Assembly: GCA_019973575.1 (NCBI GenBank)
Contig: BPUI01000003.1
Location: 496,001-560,000, forward strand
Direction of reading: 5' to 3'
Length of the DNA: 64,000 nt
DNA from: Gemmatimonadetes bacterium T265
GTDB taxonomy: Bacteria > Gemmatimonadota > Gemmatimonadetes > Gemmatimonadales > Gemmatimonadaceae
In this document: piece after piece, positions 1-10,400 of the stretch
Layout: every line of letters starts with the position of its first letter
Position numbering within the stretch: the first letter of the stretch is position 1
Translations under genes and position numbers: made by a program
The notes under the pieces: generated by a model
Database searches by the model: none
What the model saw: only the letters and a program-made list of their open reading frames with translations
Told to the model about the DNA's origin: nothing

Positions 1-3000
1 CTCCCCGACGCTGTGCCCGACCATCGCCGACGCGCGAACGCCCCACGACTCCCACAACGTCGCGAGCGCGTATCCGGTCGCGAACAGCGCGGGCTGCGTG
101 ACGGCCGTTTGGCGCAGCACCGCGGCAGCATCTTCGCTCGTAGCGAAGAGTACCTCGCGCAGGTCTCGGCCGAGCACGGGGTTCGCCGCCTCGACGCACC
201 GGTCGAACGCCTCGCGGTAGACCGCCTCGCGCTCGTAGAGCGACGCGCCCATGCGCGGGTACTGCGCCCCCTGCCCCGGGAACGCAAACACCACCTTCGG
301 TTCGGCCGCCGCCGCGCGCCGCGTGCTCACGCGCCGCTCGTCGCGTGCGGCGAGGAGGTCGGCGGCCCCGGCAGGTGACGCCGCGGCCACGGCACGCCGG
401 TGCGCGAACGCGCGCCGCCCCACGCGCAGCGTGTGCGCAACGTCCGCGAGGCACGCGTCCGGGTGGGCGCGCAGGTGCCCCGCCAGGTCGTCCGTCGCGC
501 GCTCGAGCGCCGCCTCCGAGCGCGCCGAGAGGACGAGCAGCTGCTCCTCCCGCGACGGGCCGTCCTCCGGCTGCGCCGGCGCCTCCCCGAGCACGACGTG
601 CGCGTTCGTGCCGCCGACCCCGAACGAACTCACCCCCGCCACCCGCGGCCGCTCGCTCCGGGGCCACGGCCGCGACTCGGCGTGCACGCGGAACGGGCTC
701 GCGTCGAGCGCGAGGTGCGGGTTCGGGGTCGCGTAGTGCACGGTGCCGGGGAGGATCTCGTGCGCGAGCGCGAGGGCGGTCTTGAGCACGCCCGCCGCGC
801 CCGCCGCGACCACCGTGTGCCCGACGTTCCCCTTCACCGAGCCGAGCGCGCAGAAGCCGACGTCCGCAGTGCGCGCGCGGAACACCTGCGACAGCGCCTC
901 GAACTCGACCGGGTCGCCTAACGGCGTCGCCGTGCCGTGCGCCTCCACGTACGACACCTCCCCCGGCGCGACGCCGGCGTCCGCGTGCGCCATCGCGATC
1001 GCCGCCGACTGCCCCTCCACGCTCGGGGCCGTGAAGCTCGCCTTCGCCGCGCCGTCGTTGTTCAGCCCCACGCCGCGCACGACGGCGTGGATCGTGTCAC
1101 CATCGCGCACCGCGTCGGCGAGTCGCTTGAGCGCGACGACCGCCGCGCCGTCGCTGAACACCGTTCCCGCGGCCGCCGCGTCGAACGGCCGCGTCCGGCC
1201 GTCGGGCGAGAGCATCCCGCCCTCCTGGTACAGGTGCCCGCTCGTTGTCGGCACCGTGAGCGACACCCCGCCCGCGAGCGCGAGGTCGCACTGGCCGGCG
1301 CGCAGGCTCATGACCGCCTGGCAGATCGTCACGAGCGAGGTCGAGCACGCTGTGTGAATGCTCAGCGCCGGTCCCGTGAGGCCGAGCCGGTGCGCCGCAC
1401 GCGTCGCGACGTAATCCTTTTCGTTGAGCAGCATCGCGTTGAACGCGCCAAACTGCTCCACCACGTCGGGCCGCCGCGCGAGGACGGTGCTCGCGTACGA
1501 GTTGTTGTACACGCCCGCGAACACCCCGATCGGGCCCTCGTGGCGCTCGGGCACGTAGCCCGCGTGTTCGAGCGCGTGCCAGGCGAGTTCGAGGAAAAGC
1601 CGCTGCTGCGGGTCCATGATCTGCGCCTCGCGCGGCGACAGCCCGAAGAACCCCGCGTCGAACCGGTCGACCTCGTCGAGGACCCCGCGCGCTGCGACGT
1701 ACTGCGGGTCGGCGCGCAGCCGCGGATCGACCGCGGCCGCGGTGAGTTCCGCGTCGCTGAACCGGGCGATCGACTCGACCCCGTCGCGCAGGTTGCGCCA
1801 GAACGCGTCGACGTCTACGGCGCCCGGAAATCGCGCCGCCATCCCGACGATCGCCACCGGCTCGGGCATCCCGTCCGCGCGCACGACGATACGGCCCCGC
1901 GCGCGACCAGCGCCCACGCCTCCGCCCAGCCGCTCGGCGAGCGCGCGCGGCGTGCGGTGCTGGAAGAAGTGCGCGACGGGAATCTCCACCCCGAGCCGCG
2001 CCTGCAGCCGCGCCCGCGCCCGAACGACGAGCAACGACGTCGCGCCGAGGTCGAACACGTTATCGTCCGGCGCGACGTGCCGCACGCCTAACAGCTCGGC
2101 CCAGACCTGCGCAATCAGACGCGCCGCGTCGGTGCCGTCCGCGTTAGTGGCAGCTCGGGCCGGTGCCGCTTCGGCGTCGGGGGCGGGCAGCGCCCGAACG
2201 TCCAGCTTGCCGTTCGCCGTCAGCGGCAGCGCCGATACCCAGACGAACGCGGCCGGCACGAGGTACTCCGGCAGCGTTGCGCGGAGCGCCTCACGGAGCG
2301 AGGCAGCCTCCGAGCGCCCGCCCCCCGCGGCGACCACGTACGCGACGAGTCGCTTGGGGAGCCCCTCCCCCACCGCGCGCGCCACGACCGCCGCATCCCG
2401 CACGCGCGGATCGCGGCGGAGCGCCGCGGCGATCTCCCTCGGCTCGATGCGGTACCCGCTGATCTTGACCTGATCGTCCACGCGACCGACGAACTCGAGC
2501 GCGCCGTCGGGCAGCGCGCGCACGAGGTCACCCGTGCGGTACAGCCGTGCGTTCGGCACGTCCGAGAACGCGTCCGGGACGAAGCGCTCCGCCGTGAGAT
2601 CCGGGCGCCCCAGGTATCCTAACGCGACGCCCGCACCGCCGATGTAGAGCTCTCCCGTTCCGCCGCGCGAGACCGGCCGTCCCGCGTCGTCCAGCACGCG
2701 CAACGTCGTCTCGCGGATCGCGAAGCCGATCGGGACGGACGCACACGCCTCGGGCAGCGGCGACGGGATCGCGTAGCACGCGGCGAACGTCGTCGTCTCG
2801 GTCGGCCCGTAGCCGTTGATCAGCTGCGTGCCATCGAGGACGTCCTGCGCCCGCCGGACGTGCGAGACGGAGAGCGCCTCCCCGCCGGTGAGCAGTTGAC
2901 GAAGCCCGCGCAACGCCCCGGGCGCCTCGTCGATTACCGCGTTAAACAGGCCGGCGGTGAGCCACATCGTCGTCACGCCGTCCGCCGCGATCGCGCGCGC

Positions 3001-3720
3001 CAGCCCCTCCGGCGTCGGGACGCGTTCGCCGTGCAGCGCGCACACGCCGCCCGTGAGGAGCGGCCCGAAAATCTCGAACGTCGACGCGTCGAACCCGAGC
3101 GGCGCCGCGTGCAGCACCGTGTGCGCCGCCCCGAGCGCGACGTAGTCTACGTCGCACACGAGTCGGACGATCGCGCGGTGTGGGACTTCGACCCCCTTGG
3201 GTTCACCCGTCGAGCCGGAGGTGAACATCACGTACGCGCGCGTCCCGGGACCGGCCGTGGCGTCCACGCGCTCGGCCGACCGCGCCTCGACCTCGGCCCG
3301 CACCTCCGCGGCATCGACGCGGACGACGGCCCACGCGCCCGGCGGGACCGCCGGCGCGTGGGCCGCGTCGGTGACGACCACGGGTGACGCGCAGGCCCGC
3401 AGCAGCACCGCGAGTCGCTCGGCGGGGTACGACGCCTCCAACGGCACGTACGTCGCGCCCGCCTTTAGGATCGCGAGCAGCGCCACGATCAGCTCCGGCG
3501 TGCGTTGGAGGCACACGCCGACCGCCGTGCCTACACCAAACCCGCGGTCGTGGAGCGCTCGAGCGAGCCGGTTGGCGCGCGCGTCGAGTTCGGCGTACGT
3601 CGTGCCGCGCCCGCCGTGGCGGACCGCCACCGCGTACGGCGCGCGGTCGACCTGTGCCTCGAACGCGGCGTGCACCGTCGGCGGCAGGCCAACGGTAGCA
3701 GGGGGACACAAATTGCTCAT
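1..3720 (-). CDS. Hybrid NRPS-PKS, A-PCP-KS-AT..., 3' end beyond the window
   Basis: The first 1240 codons of a mixed peptide/polyketide synthase; the frame is open to base 1, so the gene continues off the left edge. It opens directly with an adenylation domain (about residues 20-510) with no condensation domain. Visible core motifs are FTSGSTGEPKG (near 166), NGYGPTE (near 301), YRTGDL (near 395), the GRVDDQVKISGYRIEP stretch and NGKLD (near 505). A carrier domain follows with LGATSL (Ser near 555). A ketosynthase (about 620-1050) has the active-site Cys792 in TACSTSL and His residues in EAHGTATPLG and KGNVGH. An acyltransferase follows, with GHSVGE in the last six residues. The ATG at 3718-3720 gives an A domain of normal length. 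It probably activates an amino acid that the PKS part then extends with a malonyl-type unit. It lies downstream of the NRPS at 4399-10929 and presumably works in the same line. Substrate is not assigned. Confidence 0.93.
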   Translation of the reverse strand, partial: MSNLCPPATVGLPPTVHAAFEAQVDRAPYAVAVRHGGRGTTYAELDARANRLARALHDRGFGVGTAVGVCLQRTPELIVALLAILKAGATYVPLEASYPAERLAVLLRACASPVVVTDAAHAPAVPPGAWAVVRVDAAEVRAEVEARSAERVDATAGPGTRAYVMFTSGSTGEPKGVEVPHRAIVRLVCDVDYVALGAAHTVLHAAPLGFDASTFEIFGPLLTGGVCALHGERVPTPEGLARAIAADGVTTMWLTAGLFNAVIDEAPGALRGLRQLLTGGEALSVSHVRRAQDVLDGTQLINGYGPTETTTFAACYAIPSPLPEACASVPIGFAIRETTLRVLDDAGRPVSRGGTGELYIGGAGVALGYLGRPDLTAERFVPDAFSDVPNARLYRTGDLVRALPDGALEFVGRVDDQVKISGYRIEPREIAAALRRDPRVRDAAVVARAVGEGLPKRLVAYVVAAGGGRSEAASLREALRATLPEYLVPAAFVWVSALPLTANGKLDVRALPAPDAEAAPARAATNADGTDAARLIAQVWAELLGVRHVAPDDNVFDLGATSLLVVRARARLQARLGVEIPVAHFFQHRTPRALAERLGGGVGAGRARGRIVVRADGMPEPVAIVGMAARFPGAVDVDAFWRNLRDGVESIARFSDAELTAAAVDPRLRADPQYVAARGVLDEVDRFDAGFFGLSPREAQIMDPQQRLFLELAWHALEHAGYVPERHEGPIGVFAGVYNNSYASTVLARRPDVVEQFGAFNAMLLNEKDYVATRAAHRLGLTGPALSIHTACSTSLVTICQAVMSLRAGQCDLALAGGVSLTVPTTSGHLYQEGGMLSPDGRTRPFDAAAAGTVFSDGAAVVALKRLADAVRDGDTIHAVVRGVGLNNDGAAKASFTAPSVEGQSAAIAMAHADAGVAPGEVSYVEAHGTATPLGDPVEFEALSQVFRARTADVGFCALGSVKGNVGHTVVAAGAAGVLKTALALAHEILPGTVHYATPNPHLALDASPFRVHAESRPWPRSERPRVAGVSSFGVGGTNAHVVLGEAPAQPEDGPSREEQLLVLSARSEAALERATDDLAGHLRAHPDACLADVAHTLRVGRRAFAHRRAVAAASPAGAADLLAARDERRVSTRRAAAAEPKVVFAFPGQGAQYPRMGASLYEREAVYREAFDRCVEAANPVLGRDLREVLFATSEDAAAVLRQTAVTQPALFATGYALATLWESWGVRASAMVGHSVGE

Positions 3721-3766
3721 GGAGAATTCGTCCGTGCGCTGGTAGTCGTCGTGCTCCGGCGGCCCC

Positions 3767-4402
3767 GTGCCGGCCGCCGGAGCATGGACCGTTCGAAACA
3801 CTGTCCGGCTCGCCCGCTCGGCCGCCAGCGAACTGGCCGACGTCCACCCGCGCCGCGGCAAGGCCCCGCTTCCCGACGATTCAGCCGTGCTGGCGTTGCG
3901 CGCCGTCGTGTTCGACGTGTCCGGCGTGGGGACGATTCACGGGTGGTACGCGCCGACCCACAACGGCGCGGCGGTCATCCTCGCCACCCAAGTCGCGGCG
4001 GTCGACCGGCGTGTGCGCGCGGTCGCCCTCGCGGCGCCGCCGGGCGACGCCGTCGTGCTGACCCGCCGCGACTACGCCGCGCGCGGTCCGGTCGCGCAGT
4101 GGGGCGCCCTGCTCGGCCTTCACCTCGGCGGGATGCGGCTCGACGACCCCCAAGCTGGCGACGCTGGTCCGCCGCGTCGCCCCCGCCCGCTCCTCATCAT
4201 CTCCGGCACGGCCGACCGCGCGGTCACCCCCGCGATGGCGCGCCCGCTGTACGCCGCGGCCGGCGAGCCGAAGCGACTGTGGCTGATCGAGAACGCGGGG
4301 CACGGCGGGTACGAGCGCGCGCTCCGGAGCTACGGGGCACACGTCCCGGGTCTCTTCGACGAGGCGCTCGCACCCCCGGCGCCGTCAACCGCCGAGCGTT
4401 AG
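3767..4402 (+). pseudogene. Alpha/beta hydrolase remnant with internal deletion
   Basis: The 211-codon frame resembles the ends of a serine alpha/beta hydrolase. The front matches the strand before the oxyanion loop (HGWYAPTHNGAAVILA). The back keeps the acid and base regions of the triad: Asp in LLIISGTADRAV and His in ENAGHGGY. Between NGAAVILA and VAAVDRRVRAVALAAP about 100 residues usual for the family are missing, including the HG oxyanion turn and the GxSxG nucleophile elbow, so no catalytic Ser is left. It is read opposite to its neighbours and fills the only wide gap in the megasynthase region. Its TAG stop and the TAA stop of the minus-strand NRPS lie in the same GTTAGGC heptamer (4398-4404). 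It is most likely a decaying relic; a short intact protein of new function cannot be excluded. Confidence 0.6.
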
Positions 4403-7400
4403 GCAACCCCGCCGATCAGCCGCTTCAAGCGCCCGAACACGCCGGCCGGCGCGGCCCCGATCCCGGCCGCGATCGGTGGCACGATCGCCGCGCCCGCGCC
4501 GGCCGGCGTGCCGCGCCGCCCGGCATCCAGCGCCGCCGCCACCTGCTCGAGTGTGCCGAGCAGCACGACGCGCGGGCTCACCCGCACCCCGCACTCGCGC
4601 GCGACACGGTCGATGAAGCGGAAGCAGAGCAGGGAGTGGCCGCCGAGGTCGAAGAATTTGTCCGTCGCGTGCGGGTACGACGCGCCCAACATCTCCTGCC
4701 AGAGCGTGGCGACATACTGCTCGGTCGGTGTGGTAGGCAGGGCCGCGGCGCGCGATTCCTCCCACGGCGCCGCGGGCGGCAGGTGGTCCCACACCGGCGC
4801 GCCCTGCGCGTCACGGGCGATCGCGTCGACCTCGGCGAAGTGCTGCGGGACGGCGACGTCCGGCAGCGCCTCGCGAACACGCCGGCGCATCTGCGTCTCC
4901 GTGTATTCGCCGCCACGCGCCGGCACGATGTAGGCAACCGTACGCACGCCGCCGTCCCCGTCGGGGCGGGCCACGACCGCCACGTCGTCGACTCCGGGGT
5001 GGGCGCGCAGTACGGCGGCGACCGCCTCGCTTCCGATTACCCGCCCCTGGCGGTGCAGGCACCCCGGCTCGGGTGCCAACACCTCGACCCGCCCGCCGGC
5101 ACTGCGGCGCGCACGTTCGCCGGTCCGGAACGCGCGCGCGCCGGGCGTGCGTGGATCGTCGACGAACCGCGGGTCGGGCGTGGCCACCCGCCATGCGGCG
5201 TCCACCGCGGGACCTCCGACGTGTAGCCACCCGGGCACGCCGGGCGCGGCTACCTCGCCGCGCGCGTCGAGCACAAAGAGCCGCGCGCCAACGAGCGGCA
5301 CGTCGTATCCGATGCACGCGGAGATTGCCACATCCTTTGGCACCGTCGTCGCGCTCCAGAGCCCGACAGCGGCGTGGCCGTGCACCGCGAACGCACGGCC
5401 CACGCGACGGGCGACCGCCGCGAGCAACGCCGGCGTTGCGCCGTCGGTGATCACAGCGGTCAGGTGTGCGCTCCCGGCCCACCCGGCGACCTCCAACTCG
5501 CGCCACGTCTCCGCCGGCGCGGCCACGAACGTCGCGCCGACGTCGTGTAGAAACTCCCCGAGTCTCTCGCCGTCCACGTTGGAGCCCGCGGGCGCGGGCG
5601 CGACCATCGCGCCCGCCGAGAGCGGAACGAGCAATTCGAGTAGGGAGACGGGCGCCGCCGGCGAGTGGACGAGCACGGCCACGGTCGACGTGTCGACGCC
5701 GAGCCGCACGGCGAGGTCCGCCGCGAGCGCGTCGAGCGTCGCACGCGGAAGCGGTGCGATGGTCGCACGCCCGGCGGCGTCGATGTCGTGGAGCAGGAAC
5801 GCGACCTCGCCGGGCGCGCCCGAAGCGACATCCGCCGCGAGCGGCGTCGCGGCGGGCGCGAGCGCGTCGAGGGTGATGTGCGGGACGGCGGCGCCGAGCG
5901 CGAGCGCACCCCCCGCGTTCGCGACGGCGCACGTGACTCCGGCGGCCGCCGCGAGCGCGTCGTTGTATGCCGCCGGATCGCCTCCGTCCAACACGAGCAC
6001 GGCCCCACCCGCGGCATGCACGCCGAGAATTGCCGCGGCGCGCGCCGCGACGTCGTCGGCGAGCACGGCGACGCGCGCACTGACCCCGACACCGGCGTCA
6101 CCCAAGGCCACGCGCACGGCTTCCGCGTGCGCGAGCAGGTGCGCATAGGTGACCGCCTGCGCGCCCGACCCGCGTACGGCGACGGCGTCGGGGCGCGCGG
6201 CCGCCGCCGCGACGACCGCCTCGAATAGCGACCGCGTCGCCTCGCTCCCGGCCCCCGCATGCATCGCGAATTCCGCGGCGTCGTCGGCCGGCACGCCGAG
6301 CGCGGCGCGACGCTCGTCGTCGGCGAGCAGCGGCAGCCGCCCGACCGCCTGCCCGGGCTCGTCGAGCAGCGAGAGCAGCAGCGTACGCAGGTGCCGCAGG
6401 AAGCGCTCGGCCGTCGACCGCTCGAATAGGTCAGTGCTGAAGTTGAGAACGGCGATCAGGCGCTCGTCCGTCGTCATCGCCCAGAGCGTCAGGTCGTTCG
6501 TCGCCGTGTGCTGCGGCAGGTGGACCTGCTCGACGCGGACGTCGCCCGCCGCGCGCGGCCGCGCCCGCGCGTCCTGCATCGAGAACAGGGCCCGCACGGC
6601 CGGCACATTATTTCCGAGCAGCTCGACGGGCATGTCCTGGTGCCCGAACGCGTCGAGCGTAACGTCGCGGACGCTGCCTAACAGTGTCGTGAACGGGGCG
6701 GCCGGATCCACGTCGACCCGCAGCATGACCGTATTTACGAACGCGCCGACCACCGGTTCCGTCTCCGGCCGGGTCCGCGCGCGCACCGGCGTGCCGACGA
6801 CGAACTCGCGCTGCCCGGAGTAGCGGTGCAGCAGCGCGTTGTACGCCGAGAGGAAGAGGATGAACAGCGTCGCCCCGTGCGCGCGCGCGAGCTCGGTCAG
6901 CCGGTCCACCTCGTCCCGCGTAAAGGCGAGGTGGACGCGGTCGCCGCGGTACGTCGGCTGTGCGGGGCGCGGGCGGTCGGCGGGCAGTTCCAGCGGCAGC
7001 AGATCGTCGCCGAGGTGCGTGCGCCACCACGCGACCTGCCGCTCCATCTCGGGCGACGTCACGTAGGACTGCTGCCATACCGCGAAGTCGCCGAGCGTGA
7101 TCGGGAGGTCGGGCAGCACGGGCGCGCGCCCGCGCGTGCGCGCCTCCAACAGCTCGCAGAACTCTGTGATGAAGATATCGAACGACCAGCCGTCCCACAC
7201 CAGCCCGTGACGGACCGTGTGGAGCAGGTGCTCGCGCGGCCCGATCGCGATGAGCGTCGCGCGGAACAGCGGGGCGACGGCCACGTCGAACGCCGCCGAC
7301 TCCTGCTCGGCGACGTAGCGGGCCACCGCGGCCTCGCGCTCGTCCTCTGGGAGGTGTGTCAGGTCCACGCGCGCGAGCGCGATCCGGGCGTCCGGATCGA

Positions 7401-10400
7401 CGATTTGGACGGGCACCCCGTCCGCGAGCTCGAAGCGCGTCCGCATCTGCTCGTGGCGTCGCACGAAATCGTCGAGCGCGCCCTCGACGGCGTCCGGGTC
7501 GACGTCGCCGAGCAGTCGCCACGCGGCGCCGTGCACGTGCGTCGCGGCCGTGGCCGGGTCGAGCTCTTCCAAGCGCCAGATCCGGTGCTGCAGCATCGTG
7601 AGCGGTGCGCGCGTGCGCGCGGGGTCGTGCGGGATCTCGCGCCGCGCCGCCGTGGGTGCCGCACCGCGCGCCGTTCGGTCCATCGCCTGCGCGACGAGCT
7701 CGGCGAATCGCTCTACCGTCGGCGCCTCGAAGACGCGGCGGTAGGGCAACTCGACCCCGTGGTCGCGGCGCAGCCGTCCGAGCACCTGCGCCGCCATGAG
7801 CGAGTGTCCGCCGAGTTGGAAGAAGTCGTCGGTCGCGCCGATCCGGCCCACGCGCAACGCGTCGGCCCATAATTCGGCGACGAGCCGCTCGGCCGCGGTG
7901 CGCGGTTCTACGAACGCGCCCCCCGCCGCCGGTCCGCGCGCCCCGGCCGACTCCTGCGGCGCGGGGAGCGCCGCGCGATCGACCTTGCCGCTCGGCGTGA
8001 GCGGCAGCGACGGCAGTCGGACGAACGTCTGCGGGATCATGTAGTCCGGCAGCGCGGCCCGCAGCCGTGCGCGGAGGTCCGCGTCCGCAAAGCCGGGATC
8101 GGTTAGGCCAGACGCCGCAGGCGTCACGTAGGCGACGAGTCGCCGGTCGTCCGGATCGTCCTCGCGCACGACGACCGCGCACGCGCCGACGCCGGGGCAC
8201 GCGGCCAGCCGGCTCTCGATCTCGCCGAGTTCGATGCGGTACCCGCGCAGCTTGACTTGGTGGTCGTTGCGGCCGAGGCACTCGAGCGTGCCGTCCGCGA
8301 GCAGGCGCACGACGTCGCCGGTGCGGTACATCCGCGCACCCGGCTCGCCCGCGAACGGGTCCGCGAGGAACCGCTCGGCGGTCAACTCTGGCCGCCCCAG
8401 GTAGCCGCTCGACACGCCCGCGCCGCCGATGAACAGCTCGCCGCGCGCGCCGACCGGCACCGGCCGCAGCCGCGCGTCGAGCACGTACGCCCGCGTGTTC
8501 GCGACGGGTCGTCCGATCAGCACGCGCGCGACCGGCGCGCTGACGCGCCAGAAGGTCGACCAGACCGTCGTTTCGGTCGGCCCGTAGCCGTTCCACACCT
8601 CGCCGGCGCGCGCGCAGAGCGCGTCGCCGAGCTCGCGCGGCATCGCCTCGCCGGTGCAGACCAGCCGCAGGCGGGGGCCGCCTTCCCACCCCGCCGCCAG
8701 GAGCAGCCGGTAGGTGGCCGGCGTCGCGTCGATGAACGTCACGCCGGCGCGCTCGACCAGCGTGCGCAACTGCACGCCGTCGGCGGCGACCTCGCGCGAG
8801 GTGAGCACGACGCGGGCGCCGACCGTCAGCGGCAGAAGCGTTTCCGAAACGGCGATGTCGAACGAGAGCGTCGTGATCGCGAGCACGACGTCGTCCGCCG
8901 TCATCCCGGGCGTCCGATGCACCGAGAGGAGCAGGTTGACCACCGCGCGGTGCGGCACGACGACGCCCTTCGGCCGCCCCGTCGACCCCGACGTGTAGAT
9001 GACGTACGCCGGGCTCTCCGGCTCGGCTACGTCGGCGTCCGTCGCGAACGGCTCGTCGGACGCGGCGGCGATCGCCGGGGCGTCGGCGCCGTCGATCGAC
9101 ACGACCGGCACGTCCGGCCGCGCGGCGGCCAGCGGTGTGTCGGCGCGTACCGATTCTTCGGTGAGCAGTAGCGCGATCCCCGCGTCGTCCGCGACGTACG
9201 CGAGTCGTTCGACCGGGTGCCCCGGGTCGAGCGGCACGTACGCGCCGCCGGCCTTGAGCACCGCGAGGAGCGCGACGAACATCTCGGCCGTGCGCTCGAG
9301 GAAGAGCCCGACGAACGCGCCGCGCCGGACGCCGCGCGCGCGGAGGTGGCGCGCGAGCCGGTTCGCGCGCACGTCGAGCTCGCCGTACGTGAGCGCGCGG
9401 ACGCCGTCGTCGACCGCGATCGCGTTAGGCGTCCGCGCGACCTGTCCCTCGACGAGACGGTGGACGAGCGCGCGCGCCGGGAGTTCCACGACAGGGCCGA
9501 TGGCCGCCGCGCCACCCGCGGACGTCGCGGTGAGCGGGAGCGCGCCGACCGTGACAGCGTCTCCCCCCGACGCGGCCGCCGCGAGGCCCACAAGCAGGCA
9601 CTCGTACGCCGCCAGCCACGCGCGAACCGTCCCGGCGTCGTACAGCGCGACGTTGTACTGGCACTCGATCGTGACCGCGCCGTCCAGCTCGACCGCGTTG
9701 ACGAACAGGTCAAAGTTCTCGCGCGAACGCGGCACCGAGTGTAGCATCGCGTCGAGCCCCGCGAACGGCATCGCCGCCGCGCCGAGCCCCTTGTCGAGGT
9801 TGAACGCGACCGAGACGAGCGGCGGGCGTCCCGGATCGCGCGCCAGCGGCAGACGTGCGAGGAGCGAGCCGAGCGTCAACTCCTGGTGCTCGTACGCGTC
9901 GAGCACCTGCCCGCGCGCGCGCGCCAGGGCCTCGACGACGGGCATGTCCTCCGTTAGGCAGAGCCGCACGGGGAGCATGCTCACGAGGTGCCCGACGAGC
10001 CGCGGCATCCCGCACGCGGGCTGGCCCGCGGCGGGGACGCCGATCACCAGGTTCTCGCCGCCGCTCAGCCGGTGCAGGAGCATGCCGAAGGCGCTGAACA
10101 GCGTCGCGAACTGGCTCGCGCCCGCACGCGCGCCGGCCCGGGTCACGCGCCGCACGAGGTCCGCGCCGAGCACGTGGTCCACCCGGCCCGCCGCGTACGT
10201 ACGCGCAGCGGCGCGCGGCCGGTCCGTGGGCAGGTCGAGCACGGGCGCGCCGCCCGCGAACTGCGCCAACCAGTACCGCTCGGCCTCGTCGGCGGCCGCA
10301 CGCGCGTCCGGCTGTTCCGCAGCGTGCGCGTACGCCGCGAACGAATCGGCGGCCGGGAGCTCGGGCTGCCGCCCCGCGCGCCGCGCCGAGTACGCGGCAG

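Noticed and set aside
6608-8689. 693-codon frame inside the NRPS gene in another frame
   Set aside because: Extremely Arg/Ala-rich shadow of condensation, adenylation and carrier domains read in the correct frame.
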